Of a stretch of 64,000 bases of DNA, positions 55,166-63,848 are shown piece by piece. This stretch comes from Amnibacterium setariae (GTDB lineage Bacteria > Actinomycetota > Actinomycetes > Actinomycetales > Microbacteriaceae). How positions within the stretch are numbered: position 1 is the first letter of the stretch; every line of letters starts with the position of its first letter. The notes beneath the pieces were generated by a model. That model did not search any database. It was not told the origin of the DNA and worked only from the letters and a program-made list of their open reading frames with translations. The DNA lies in assembly GCF_003581425.1 (NCBI RefSeq), contig NZ_QXTG01000001.1:434001-498000 (forward strand). Reading direction: 5' to 3'. A program made the position numbers and the translations under genes.

Positions 55166-56242
55166 GTGACCGACGCCCCGACCGCGCCGAAGACGCGCCT
55201 GCGCAAGAGCAACCCGCTCGGCAAGGGCTACAAGCGCGTGCGCGCGGGCAGCGGGTTCAGCTACCGCGCCCCCGACGGCTCGCTCGTCAAGGACCGGGCG
55301 CTCCGCGCGCGGTTCGAGGCGCTGGGCATCCCGCCCGCCTGGAGCGAGGTGTGGATCGCGCCCTACGAGAACGGGCACATCCAGGCGGTCGGCTACGACG
55401 CCGCGAACCGGAAGCAGTACATCTACCACCCGACCTGGCGCGAGCGGAACGACAAGCGCAAGTACGAGCGCATGCTGCTGCTCGCGGAGGCGCTGCCCGG
55501 CGCCCGCGGCACGGTGCGCCGGCACCTCCGCGACCCCGAGCGGCCGAAGCGGCAGGTGCTCGCGGCCGCGTTCCGCATGCTCGACCTCGGCGGGTTGCGG
55601 ATCGGCTCCTCCGAGTACGAGGAGGAGAACGGCAGCTACGGCCTGACCACCCTGCACGGGGAGCACGTCGAGGTCGAGGGCGACGAGGTGCGCCTCCGGT
55701 TCCCGGCGAAGAGCCACAAGGTCTGGGAGTCGACGATGCGCGACCCCGACCTCGCCGCGCTCCTGGCGGAGCTGAAGGGGCGGGGCGACGACGAGCGCCT
55801 GCTCGCCTACCGCCGCGACGGCGAGTGGCGCACGATCACCCCGTCCGACGTGAACGCGTACGTGCGCAAGCGGCTGCACGGGAAGTTCTCCGCGAAGGAC
55901 TTCCGCACCCTGCGTGGCACGGTGTCGGCGGCGATCAGCCTCGCCGAGCACGGTCCCGAGGAGAAGAAGGGCCTGCAGAAGCGCGCGATCGCCGACGCGA
56001 TGCGCGCCGCCGCCGCCGAGCTCTCGAACACCCCGACGGTCGCGAAGGCGAGCTACGTCGACCCGCGGCTCGTCGACCACTACCGCGCGGGGGAGACCAT
56101 CGACCCGGCGCGGACCCGCGCCGCGGAGGCGGAGGTGCGGGCGCTGCTGTTCGAGGGCCCCGACGAGCCGATCCAGGAGCCGGGCAGTCCCCGTGCGGAG
56201 GCGGAGTCCGAGCTGGGGACGAGCGGCGCGGCGACCGCATAG
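55166..56242 (+). CDS. Bacterial DNA topoisomerase IB
   Basis: Type IB topoisomerase of the small, poxvirus-like bacterial group, which relaxes supercoils without ATP. The 358-residue protein has the N-terminal domain with DGSLVKDRALRARFEALGIP and VWIAPYENGHIQA, then the catalytic domain with RIGSSEYEEENGSYGLTTL, DFRTLRGT and the nucleophile Tyr297 in KASYVDPR. Start is uncertain: GTG 55166 follows a TACACT box and may be leaderless; ATG 55133 would add 11 residues. Lies among accessory genes between tuf and rpsJ. Confidence 0.93.
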   Translation: MTDAPTAPKTRLRKSNPLGKGYKRVRAGSGFSYRAPDGSLVKDRALRARFEALGIPPAWSEVWIAPYENGHIQAVGYDAANRKQYIYHPTWRERNDKRKYERMLLLAEALPGARGTVRRHLRDPERPKRQVLAAAFRMLDLGGLRIGSSEYEEENGSYGLTTLHGEHVEVEGDEVRLRFPAKSHKVWESTMRDPDLAALLAELKGRGDDERLLAYRRDGEWRTITPSDVNAYVRKRLHGKFSAKDFRTLRGTVSAAISLAEHGPEEKKGLQKRAIADAMRAAAAELSNTPTVAKASYVDPRLVDHYRAGETIDPARTRAAEAEVRALLFEGPDEPIQEPGSPRAEAESELGTSGAATA

Positions 56243-56251
56243 CCTGAGCGC

Positions 56252-57274
56252 GTGCGCCCGACGGTCAAGGACGTGGCGGCGCTCGCGAACGTCTCCCCGA
56301 AGACCGTCTCGAACGTGCTCGGCGGCACGGTCGTGGTCGCGCCCGGCACGAGGTCCCGGGTCGAGTCCGCCATCGAGCGGCTCGGCTACGTGCCGAACCT
56401 CTCCGCCCGCGGGCTCCGCTCCGGCCGCACCGGGATCGTCGCCCTCGTCATGCCCGACCTCCGCACGCCCTTCTCCGCGGAGGTCGCCCAGGACTTCGTC
56501 GAGCTCGCGCACGCCCGCGGGCTCGCCGTGCAGATCGAGCAGTCGTGGAACGACCTCGACCGGACCCGGGAGGTGATGGCGCTCGCCCGTCGGCACCTCG
56601 TCGACGGCGTCGTGATGAACCCGATCACCGTGGAGCAGCGCGACGTCGTGCTCACCGGCGGCGCGGGCGCGGTGCCGCTCGTCATGCTCGGCGAGGTGCT
56701 GCAGGACGACGTCGACCAGGTCTGGGTCGACAGCGTCGACGCGGCCCTCCGGATCACCCGGCACCTCCTCGCCCTCGGGCACCGCCGGATCGCCATGCTC
56801 GGCGCACCCGGCCCGGACAAGGACACGGTGACGGGCGGCCTGCGCCGCGACGGCTACCGCCGCGCGCTCGCCGAGGCCGGGATCCCGGCGGACCCGGCGC
56901 TCGAGACGGCCTGCGACCGGTGGACCGCGCGGGGCGGGCACGACGCGATGGCCGCGCTGCTGGCGACGGGGGAGCGCCCCGACGCCGTGTTCTGCGCGAC
57001 GGACTCCATCGCCTTCGGCGCGCTCTCGGCGCTGTGGCGGGCCGGCGTCCGGGTGCCGGACGAGGTGTCGGTCGCGGGCTTCGACGACGTCGACGAGGCC
57101 GCGTACGCCTCGCCGCCCCTCACCACGGTGCGGTTCGACAAGCGCGCCTACGCGGCCGCGGCGCTGGAGCACCTCGTCGCCCGCATCGACGGGTCCGACG
57201 CCCCGGCGGCCCGCGTCGCGATCCCCGTCGAGGTCGTCGCGCGCGAGAGCACGCGGGCCCGCACCGGGTCCTGA
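56252..57274 (+). CDS. LacI-family transcriptional regulator
   Basis: A 340-residue repressor with the N-terminal helix-turn-helix TVKDVAALANVSPKTVSNVL, hinge region and a periplasmic-binding-protein-like ligand domain. It precedes the arabinofuranosidase and sugar-uptake genes, so it probably senses an arabinose-containing sugar and represses them. A TAGCCT box lies 6 bases before its GTG, with no ribosome site, suggesting a leaderless mRNA. A likely target operator is at 57350-57365. Confidence 0.92.
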   Translation: MRPTVKDVAALANVSPKTVSNVLGGTVVVAPGTRSRVESAIERLGYVPNLSARGLRSGRTGIVALVMPDLRTPFSAEVAQDFVELAHARGLAVQIEQSWNDLDRTREVMALARRHLVDGVVMNPITVEQRDVVLTGGAGAVPLVMLGEVLQDDVDQVWVDSVDAALRITRHLLALGHRRIAMLGAPGPDKDTVTGGLRRDGYRRALAEAGIPADPALETACDRWTARGGHDAMAALLATGERPDAVFCATDSIAFGALSALWRAGVRVPDEVSVAGFDDVDEAAYASPPLTTVRFDKRAYAAAALEHLVARIDGSDAPAARVAIPVEVVARESTRARTGS

Positions 57275-57339
57275 CGGCCCGGCGGGGGCGCCGCCGGCGC
57301 ACGACACGCCGAGAGTCCCATGAGCGCTCACCCCGAGGC

Positions 57340-57368
57340 TTGACGCGCCGTTCCAACGATGTAACGGT
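57340..57368 (+). promoter_or_regulatory. Promoter and LacI-type operator before the arabinofuranosidase gene
   Basis: TTGACG (57340-57345) is a good -35 and TAACGG (57362-57367) a fair -10, 16 bases apart. GTTCCAACGATGTAAC (57350-57365), a partly symmetric 16-mer with a CG centre (12 of 16 bases agree with its reverse complement), lies across the spacer and -10, as expected for repression by the adjacent LacI-type protein. Confidence 0.5.
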
Positions 57369-57412
57369 GGGTCCGCACACCGTCGTGTCCACGAGAGGGA
57401 ACCTGAGAACCC

Positions 57413-58933
57413 GTGACTGCCGCCCGGATCACCGTCTCCACCTCGGCGCCCGTCGGCGCCATCGACCGCAGGGTCTTCGGCTCGTTCGTCGAGCACCTCG
57501 GCCGCTGCGTCTACGACGGCATCTACGAGCCCGGCCACCCCGCTGCCGACGAGCAGGGCTTCCGCGAGGACGTGCTCGCCCTGGTCCGCGAGCTCGGGAC
57601 GACGACGATCCGCTACCCGGGCGGCAACTTCGTCTCCGGCTACCGCTGGGAGGACGGGATCGGCCCGAAGGAGCAGCGCCCCGTCCGCCGCGACCTCGCC
57701 TGGCACTCCACGGAGACGAACGAGGTCGGGCTGCACGAGTTCGCGCACTGGGCGAAGAAGGCCGAGGTCGAGCCGATGCTCGCCATCAACCTCGGCACCC
57801 GCGGCGAGCTCGAGGCGCTCGACCTGCTCGAGTACTCGAACCTCCCGACCGGCTCCGCCCTGTCCGACCAGCGCGCCGCGAACGGGTCGCCCGAGCCCTT
57901 CGCCGTGAAGATGTGGTGCCTCGGCAACGAGATGGACGGTCCCTGGCAGCTCGGCCACCGCGACGCGACCGACTACGGCAAGCTCGCCAGCCGCACCGCC
58001 AAGGGCCTGCGCCAGATGCAGGCGGACCTCGAGCTCGTCGCCTGCGGCAGCTCCGGCTCCGGCATGCCGACGTTCGGCACGTGGGAGCGCGTGGTGCTCG
58101 AGCACACGTACGACGACGTCGACTTCATCTCGGCGCACGCCTACTACCAGCCGATCGACGGCGACGTCGACAGCTTCCTCGCCTCCGCGGTCGACATGGA
58201 CCGCTTCATCGAGGTCGTCGCGGCCACCGCCGACCACGTGAAGGCGGAGAAGCGCAGCGACAAGACGATCCACATCTCGTTCGACGAGTGGAACGTCTGG
58301 TACCAGAAGCGCTACGAGGACGAGGAGCGCATCACGGCGCTCGAGGAGTGGCCGAAGGCGCCGCGACTCCTCGAGGACGTCTACACGGTCACCGACGCGG
58401 TGGTGTTCGGCAGCCTGATGATCTCGCTGCTGAAGCACGCCGACCGGGTGAAGGCCGCCAGCCTCGCCCAGCTCGTGAACGTGATCGCGCCGATCATGAC
58501 GGAGCCGGGCGGCCCCGCCTGGAAGCAGACGACGTTCCACCCGTTCGCGATCACCTCGCGGCTCGCCCGGGGCGAGGCCCTCGACGCGGTCGTGTCCGCT
58601 CCGACGATCGCCACCGCGAAGTTCGGCGACGTGCCGGCCGTCGACGGCGTCGTGACGCGCGACCCGGAGACCGGCGCCGTCGCCGTCTTCCTCGTGAACC
58701 GGAACCGCACCGAGCCGATCACGGTCGAGGTCGGCCTCGAGGGCCTCGCCGGCCTCGAGATCGCGGAGACCCACACGATCGCCGACGAGGACCCGGACGC
58801 GGTCAACACGAAGGACGACCCGGACCGCGTGACGCCCGCCCCGAACGACTCCGCGTCGGTCGACGGCTCGACCCTGACGGTGACGCTGCCGCCGGTGTCG
58901 TGGACCGCGATCGGGCTGGGTTCCAGGGGCTGA
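57413..58933 (+). CDS. abfA: Alpha-N-arabinofuranosidase (GH51)
   Basis: Intracellular glycosidase that frees L-arabinose from arabino-oligosaccharides. The 506-residue protein has a GH51 TIM barrel with FGSFVEHLGRCVYDGIYEPG at the N-terminus, acid/base Glu173 in CLGNEMDGPWQ and nucleophile Glu292 in SFDEWNVWY, then the C-terminal beta domain. No signal peptide, so it acts on imported oligosaccharides. GTG start. The uptake genes follow after 54 bases, probably in the same transcript. Confidence 0.95.
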   Translation: MTAARITVSTSAPVGAIDRRVFGSFVEHLGRCVYDGIYEPGHPAADEQGFREDVLALVRELGTTTIRYPGGNFVSGYRWEDGIGPKEQRPVRRDLAWHSTETNEVGLHEFAHWAKKAEVEPMLAINLGTRGELEALDLLEYSNLPTGSALSDQRAANGSPEPFAVKMWCLGNEMDGPWQLGHRDATDYGKLASRTAKGLRQMQADLELVACGSSGSGMPTFGTWERVVLEHTYDDVDFISAHAYYQPIDGDVDSFLASAVDMDRFIEVVAATADHVKAEKRSDKTIHISFDEWNVWYQKRYEDEERITALEEWPKAPRLLEDVYTVTDAVVFGSLMISLLKHADRVKAASLAQLVNVIAPIMTEPGGPAWKQTTFHPFAITSRLARGEALDAVVSAPTIATAKFGDVPAVDGVVTRDPETGAVAVFLVNRNRTEPITVEVGLEGLAGLEIAETHTIADEDPDAVNTKDDPDRVTPAPNDSASVDGSTLTVTLPPVSWTAIGLGSRG

Positions 58934-58987
58934 CGCGGACCGCCGACAGGCGCATACTCCAGCGAGGACGACGAGGAGGTCGACCAC

Positions 58988-60334
58988 ATGGCCGGATCAT
59001 CATTCGAACGAGCGGTGCTGACGCGGAGGGGGCTGCTCGGTGCCGGGCTCGCGGCGCTGACGGTGCCGGCGCTGGCCGCGTGCTCCACGCCCGCGGTCGC
59101 CGGGCTCACGGGCAGCGAGCTGGACCCCAGGACGCTGGTCTTCTGGAACCTGTTCGGGGGCGGCGACGGCAGCCGCATGCAGGAGATGGAGGCGGGCTAC
59201 CAGAAGACCCACGGCGGGCCGTCGTCGCTCCAGGCGACCGTCTTCGCCTGGGGCAACCCGTACTACTCGAAGCTCACGCTCGCGACCGTCGGGAACAAGC
59301 CGCCGGACGTCGCGGTCGCCCACCTGACGCGGGCGAAGCTGCTCGCCCAGGGCGGGGTGCTGGACGAGATCACGGAGGAGGACCTGTCCTCCGTCGGCCT
59401 CTCGTCCGACGACCTCGACCAGAAGTCGTGGGCGACGCAGAAGACCGACGGGAAGAACATCGCGATCCCGCTCGACACCCACCCGTTCGTCATGTTCTTC
59501 AACCAGGACGTCATCGACAAGGCGGGGCTGCTCGAGGGCGGGAAGCTGAAGGCGATCACCGGCCTGAAGGACTTCGAGGCCGCGCTCGCCGAGGTGAGCA
59601 AGGTCACCGGCGGGGTCGCGATCACGTCCGCGAACGTCAACGAGACCGCGACGCCGTGGCGCCTGTTCCAGACCCTCTACAGCCAGTTCAGCGACGTGCC
59701 GCCCTACCTCGGCGACGACGGCCGCACGCTGACCGTCGACCAGGACGCGGCGAAGGAGGTGCTCGGCACGATCGCGAGGTGGAGCCAGAAGGGCTGGCTC
59801 AACAAGGCGCTCGACTACGCCGGCAGCCAGACGCCGATGTTCACCGGCAAGGCGGGCTTCTACCTCCAGGGCGAGTGGGAGATCACGACCGCGCAGTCCA
59901 TCAAGGGCCTGAAGTTCGGCATGGCCCCGGTGCCGCAGCTCTTCGACAAGCCGGCCAGCCAGGCCGACTCGCACACGTTCGTGCTGCCGAAGAAGGACCG
60001 CACGCCCGAGCAGCGCAAGCAGGCGATGGGCTTCATCAAGTCGATGCTCGACCAGAGCTACACGTGGGCTCAGGGCGGCCACGTCCCCGCCTACCTCCCG
60101 CTGCGGGACAGCCAGAAGTACAAGGACCTCGAGCCGCAGGCGGACTACGCGAAGGCCGCGGACAACGCCGCGTACGACCCGACGGCCTGGTACTCGGGCT
60201 CCGGCTCGACCTTCGAGACGATCGTCGGCTCGCAGTTCGCGCTCGTGCAGCAGGGCGCCTCGTCGCCGGACGGTGCGCTCAGGTCGGCGAGCGATCAGCT
60301 GCAGACCTACCTGAAGACCCCGTCCCCGCTCTGA
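58988..60334 (+). CDS. Sugar ABC transporter substrate-binding lipoprotein
   Basis: Extracellular solute-binding protein, family 1 (CUT1 type), 448 residues. The signal sequence has a twin-arginine-like TRRGLLGAGLAALT and a lipobox ending LAAC with lipid-carrying Cys32. The mature part begins with LVFWNLFGGGDGSRMQEME, typical for oligosaccharide binders. With two permeases and an arabinofuranosidase next to it, arabino-oligosaccharides are the likely ligand. GAGGAGG ribosome site. Confidence 0.92.
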   Translation: MAGSSFERAVLTRRGLLGAGLAALTVPALAACSTPAVAGLTGSELDPRTLVFWNLFGGGDGSRMQEMEAGYQKTHGGPSSLQATVFAWGNPYYSKLTLATVGNKPPDVAVAHLTRAKLLAQGGVLDEITEEDLSSVGLSSDDLDQKSWATQKTDGKNIAIPLDTHPFVMFFNQDVIDKAGLLEGGKLKAITGLKDFEAALAEVSKVTGGVAITSANVNETATPWRLFQTLYSQFSDVPPYLGDDGRTLTVDQDAAKEVLGTIARWSQKGWLNKALDYAGSQTPMFTGKAGFYLQGEWEITTAQSIKGLKFGMAPVPQLFDKPASQADSHTFVLPKKDRTPEQRKQAMGFIKSMLDQSYTWAQGGHVPAYLPLRDSQKYKDLEPQADYAKAADNAAYDPTAWYSGSGSTFETIVGSQFALVQQGASSPDGALRSASDQLQTYLKTPSPL

Positions 60335-60362
60335 TCCGCTCGACCACCGGAAGGCCACCGCA

Positions 60363-61298
60363 ATGACGCAAGCCATCTCCGTCCCGCCCGCGGGAGTCGC
60401 CGCCCGACCGTCCCGGAGCAGTCCGATCGACCGGGGCGGCGCACGCGCCGGCTGGGGGTTCATCGCCCCCTTCGGGCTGTTCTACCTGCTGTTCCTGCTC
60501 GGTCCGGCGATCGTGATGCTCGTCGTGAGCTTCTTCAACAGCTCGACGGTCAAGTCCGGCCTCGGCACCTTCGCCGGGTTCGGCAACTACATCGAGATGT
60601 TCGGCCGCGCCGACTTCTGGGACGCGATGTGGCACACCGTGCAGTTCACGATCTACACGACGCCGCCCCTCGTGATCCTCGGCTTCGTGCTCGCGGTGCT
60701 CACGAACCGGATCCGGCGCGGGCAGTGGTTCTTCCGCCTCGCGTTCTTCCTGCCGTTCGTGCTGCCGTCCGCGACCATCTCGCTGATCTGGCTGTTCATC
60801 TTCACGCCGGGCACCGGGCTCTGGGCGCTGGGGGAGCAGCTGATCGGGCTGACCCCCGGTCCCGGCGTGCTCGCAGGACCCGGCACCGCGATGATCGGCG
60901 TCGCGCTCGCCACGGTCTGGTGGACCCTCGGCTTCAACTTCGTGCTCTACCTCGCCGGGCTGCAGGAGATCCCGCGCGAGCTGTACGAGGCCGCGGCCGT
61001 CGACGGAGCGAGCCAGTGGGAGCAGATCCGCTTCATCACCCTGCCGCTGCTCACCCGCACGACGACGCTGGTGATCCTGCTGCAGATCATCGCGAGCCTG
61101 AAGATCTTCGACCAGGTGTACCTGATGACCCAGGGCGGACCGGGCACGGCGACGCAGGTCGCGCTGCAGCTCGTCACCGGCACCGCGTTCACGGACAACC
61201 GCATCGGCGCGGCCTCCGCCGCCTCCACCATCCTCTTCGTCCTGATCGTCGCCATCGCGGTGATCCGGCAGCTCACCGACCGCACGAAGGAGGCGTGA
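60363..61298 (+). CDS. ABC transporter permease (MalF type)
   Basis: First membrane subunit of the CUT1 importer, 311 residues with six helices. The EAA loop that docks the ATPase reads ELYEAAAVDGASQWEQIRF. It has a Pro/Arg-rich N-terminal tail of about 35 residues. It sits 28 bases after the binding-protein gene and one base before the second permease gene. No ATPase gene is present in the locus, so a shared MsiK/MsmK-like ATPase elsewhere is expected. Confidence 0.93.
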   Translation: MTQAISVPPAGVAARPSRSSPIDRGGARAGWGFIAPFGLFYLLFLLGPAIVMLVVSFFNSSTVKSGLGTFAGFGNYIEMFGRADFWDAMWHTVQFTIYTTPPLVILGFVLAVLTNRIRRGQWFFRLAFFLPFVLPSATISLIWLFIFTPGTGLWALGEQLIGLTPGPGVLAGPGTAMIGVALATVWWTLGFNFVLYLAGLQEIPRELYEAAAVDGASQWEQIRFITLPLLTRTTTLVILLQIIASLKIFDQVYLMTQGGPGTATQVALQLVTGTAFTDNRIGAASAASTILFVLIVAIAVIRQLTDRTKEA

Positions 61299-61299
61299 G

Positions 61300-62226
61300 A
61301 TGACCTCGACGCCCACCACGACCACCCGGCGCTCGTCGGCCGTCCGCAACGCGGTCTCGCCGGCCGCGCCGGCGCGGGCCCTGCCGGCGGAGGCCTCGAA
61401 GCGCAGCGACCGGATCTTCAACGTCGTCGCGCTGATCGTCCTCATCGTGCTCGCGATCCTCTGGCTGATCCCGAGCCTGTTCGCGCTGAAGACCTCGCTC
61501 ACCGAGAACGGCACGTCCGCCCTCGGCGCGGGGCAGATCATCTCGTCGTTCTCGCCGACGCTGCACTCCTACGCGTCGCTGTTCCAGGCCGGCGACATCT
61601 GGAACTGGTACATCGCGAGCGGCATCACGAGCGTCATCACGACGGTCCTGACGGTGCTGTTCGCCTCGATGGCGGCGTTCGCGCTGTCCCGGCTCGTGTT
61701 CCGCGGGCGCAACATCGTGTTCCTGCTGATCGTGCTCGGCATCATGATCCCGACGCAGGTGCTGATCGTCCCGATCTTCCAGCTGCTCGGCGCCGTGAAC
61801 CTGCTCAACACCTACTGGGGCGTGATCCTGCCGCAGGTGCCCGCCGTGATCGCGGTCTTCATCTTCAAGCAGTTCTTCGACGGCATCCCGAAGGACCTGG
61901 AGGAGGCGGCGCGCATCGACGGCGCGAGCCGCTGGCGCGTCTACTGGTCCGTGATCATGCCGCTGTCGCGGCCGGTCATCGCGGCGGTGTCGATCCTCAC
62001 GTTCGTCGGCGTCTGGAACAACCTGCTGCTGCCGCTCTTCGTGGTGGCGAACCCGAACCTGATGACGATCCCGGTGGGCCTCGCGACGGTGCAGGGCAGC
62101 TTCGGCCAGCGCTACTCCGACATCCAGGCCGGCGCCGTGCTCGGCGCCCTGCCGCTGGTGGTGCTCTACGTGATCTTCCAGCGGCAGATCGTGGAGGGCG
62201 TGACGGGCAGCGGCCTGAAGGGCTGA
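61300..62226 (+). CDS. ABC transporter permease (MalG type)
   Basis: Second membrane subunit, 308 residues. Six helices, EAA loop DLEEAARIDGASRWRVYWSV, and the usual C-terminal GVTGSGLKG ending. The N-terminus is long and hydrophilic (about 45 residues). Last gene of the arabinoside uptake unit; tandem GCGCGGTGCTCC repeats follow at once. Confidence 0.93.
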   Translation: MTSTPTTTTRRSSAVRNAVSPAAPARALPAEASKRSDRIFNVVALIVLIVLAILWLIPSLFALKTSLTENGTSALGAGQIISSFSPTLHSYASLFQAGDIWNWYIASGITSVITTVLTVLFASMAAFALSRLVFRGRNIVFLLIVLGIMIPTQVLIVPIFQLLGAVNLLNTYWGVILPQVPAVIAVFIFKQFFDGIPKDLEEAARIDGASRWRVYWSVIMPLSRPVIAAVSILTFVGVWNNLLLPLFVVANPNLMTIPVGLATVQGSFGQRYSDIQAGAVLGALPLVVLYVIFQRQIVEGVTGSGLKG

Positions 62227-62234
62227 CCCCGCCG

Positions 62235-62275
62235 CGTCGCGCGGTGCTCCCACCCCGTCGCGCGGTGCTCCCGCC
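62235..62275. repeat. Tandem GTCGCGCGGTGCTCC repeats
   Basis: Two units CGTCGCGCGGTGCTCCC at 62235 and 62256, period 21 bases, between the permease gene and the convergent AbiEi-like gene. A further hairpin, CGCGGTAGGT/ACCTGCCGCG (62279-62300), runs over the stop codon of the latter. The decamer core is shared with 20956-20991, and GCGCGGTGCTCC recurs at 63364. Confidence 0.75.
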
Positions 62276-62289
62276 GGCCCGCGGTAGGT

Positions 62290-63240
62290 CTACCTGCCGC
62301 GTGCCGGCGAGGAGTACTGCGTGACGTCGGGGCGGGTGACCGCGTCTCGGCGCTTCGGGACGCCGGCGCGCACGAGGATCCCTTCCAGCCGGCGTCCGCG
62401 GAGGTCCCACCAGTCCCATCGGGCGAAGCTCGCGTACTGCCGCCGCATCCGGTTCTCGCGGGTCTTCTCGCGGATGACGACGTCCTCGACCGAGCCGCCC
62501 CTCCGGTAGCGGTCCTCGCGGTACTTCACCTCGCCGTCGAACTCGCCGAGCGCCCGGACCGCCCGCCAGCCGAAGTCCGCGAAGTCCTCCACGTCGCCGG
62601 TCACGACGCGGACCTGCAGGTCGGGCGCGACGAAGCCGAGCCGATCCATCTCCACCCGGCTGAGCGACTCGCCCGCCGACCCGCTGCGGGGGTCGGCGAA
62701 GCGCAGCACCGCCTGCGCCCGCTGGAAGCCGCGCCGCCTGCCGTACGCGTCCACCAGCGTCCCGAACTCGGCTCGCGACTCCGGGTACAGGCGGAACGCG
62801 GCATCGGCGACGACGACCGCCTCCGCGAAGGACCGGCTGAGCGCGATGTCGAACGCGGTCCGTCCCGGGCTCGTGACCAGCATCCCCTCCACCGTGACCG
62901 GGGTCACGTGCTCGAGCCCGATGCAGTGGCGGACGACGTCCAGCTGGGACCGCCCGCCGGAGCGGCGCTCGCAGACCAGGTGGACCACCTCCGGCCAGCG
63001 GTGCAGCGATGGCAGCCCGAGGAGGGCGAGCGCGGACTCGTGGGAGAAGACGTGCTCGCCGGTGAGGGTCCGGTGCGCCGCACGGACGCGGAGCAGGTAC
63101 CGGTCGACGGCGTCCACGGGCACCGAGTCCGCCGGCAGGTAGACGTTCCGGCGCGCTCGGAACGAGCCCGGATCCCGCTCGGGACGCACGCCGGTCGAGC
63201 CCAGCATCTCGGGCCTGGTGAAGAGTCGCTCGTCGCTCAT
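62290..63240 (-). CDS. AbiEi-like protein with PD-(D/E)XK-like C-terminus
   Basis: A 316-residue protein like the AbiEi-antitoxin-domain proteins that are numerous in this family. The N-terminal part (about 1-150) looks like a winged-helix AbiEi region, with GRTAFDIALSRSFAEAVVVA. The C-terminal part, with ADFGW followed by GEFDGEVKY and EKTRENRMRRQ, resembles the restriction-endonuclease-like DUF559 fold. In type IV toxin-antitoxin systems AbiEi is paired with AbiEii, but no partner gene is present. ATG start; flanked on both sides by GCGCGGTGCTCC repeats. Confidence 0.7.
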   Translation of the reverse strand: MSDERLFTRPEMLGSTGVRPERDPGSFRARRNVYLPADSVPVDAVDRYLLRVRAAHRTLTGEHVFSHESALALLGLPSLHRWPEVVHLVCERRSGGRSQLDVVRHCIGLEHVTPVTVEGMLVTSPGRTAFDIALSRSFAEAVVVADAAFRLYPESRAEFGTLVDAYGRRRGFQRAQAVLRFADPRSGSAGESLSRVEMDRLGFVAPDLQVRVVTGDVEDFADFGWRAVRALGEFDGEVKYREDRYRRGGSVEDVVIREKTRENRMRRQYASFARWDWWDLRGRRLEGILVRAGVPKRRDAVTRPDVTQYSSPARGR

Positions 63241-63363
63241 GCCGTGGAGCGTGGCGATCGGCAGCCCCCTGCTCGGCGCGGGAGCCCGCTCGCTGCGAGA
63301 TCCGCACGGTCCGCCGGCTGGGGAGGACCCGATCCGCGCTCGGGTCCGCCTCCGAGCCACGAC

Positions 63364-63406
63364 GCGCGGTGCTCCGACCCCTGCGCGGTGGGTCCACCCA
63401 CCGCGC
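63364..63406. repeat. GCGCGGT-type repeat and palindrome upstream of the AbiEi-like gene
   Basis: GCGCGGTGCTCC at 63364 matches the two units at 62239 and 62260. It is followed by GCGCGGTGGGT (63383-63393) with its reverse complement (63396-63406), an 11-bp stem with a two-base loop, and then by further GCGCG/CCACC fragments to about 63455. Confidence 0.7.
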
Positions 63407-63486
63407 GGAGGTGCTGATACCGCGCGAGAGGGTGGGACCACCGCGCCGGATCCAGCCGCGCGTTCGCCGAGCGCGACACGCCCGGG

Positions 63487-63515
63487 TTGCACCCTCTTCC
63501 GGGGCGTGGCAAGAT
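63487..63515 (+). promoter_or_regulatory. Putative S10-operon promoter
   Basis: TTGCAC (63487-63492) and CAAGAT (63510-63515) with a 17-base spacer. Both are near the housekeeping consensus and this is the best pair in the 608-base gap before rpsJ. Confidence 0.5.
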
Positions 63516-63848
63516 GTCGGGGTTCCACATTCCGGGCGGAGCGGTGCACCGAGTGCGCCGACGCCTCCGGATCACTGTCAGGCAGTGCACGATCGAAGGG
63601 TCGGGCCGCGGGCAGCAGAACACCTCGGCGCTCCGGCGCCTCGGCCTGCGGGCCGTGGCGGGGGCGTGCGCTGACGCGCTGCGGACACGGTCCGCCAGGG
63701 CGGGTCGCGCACGTGCGGACAGGAGCCCGGGCATCCACAGCAGAACAGCGGTGCGGATCGCGCTGCGCCTCCTCGCGGGGGAGCGGCGGGTCGGCCCGGA
63801 AGCCACCCACGAGCCGCGCGTCTCGAACGCGCACGGAACGAGGAATCC
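63516..63848 (+). other. Long leader upstream of rpsJ
   Basis: About 330 bases lie between the proposed promoter and the rpsJ start, and I see no gene in them. CAGCAGAACA occurs twice (about 63611 and 63738). Long leaders that bind L4 regulate S10 operons in some bacteria; whether this one does is unknown. The part 63241-63486 holds repeats and the upstream side of the AbiEi-like gene. Confidence 0.4.

Noticed and set aside
53243-58987. A 1914-codon open frame on the minus strand
   Set aside because: It runs opposite to five well-supported genes. Such frames arise from the strong G/C third-position bias, and the translation is Arg/Asp/Val-rich without any domain.
62290-63240. Complete type IV toxin-antitoxin system
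   Set aside because: No AbiEii-like nucleotidyltransferase gene lies on either side, so only a lone AbiEi-like protein can be claimed.
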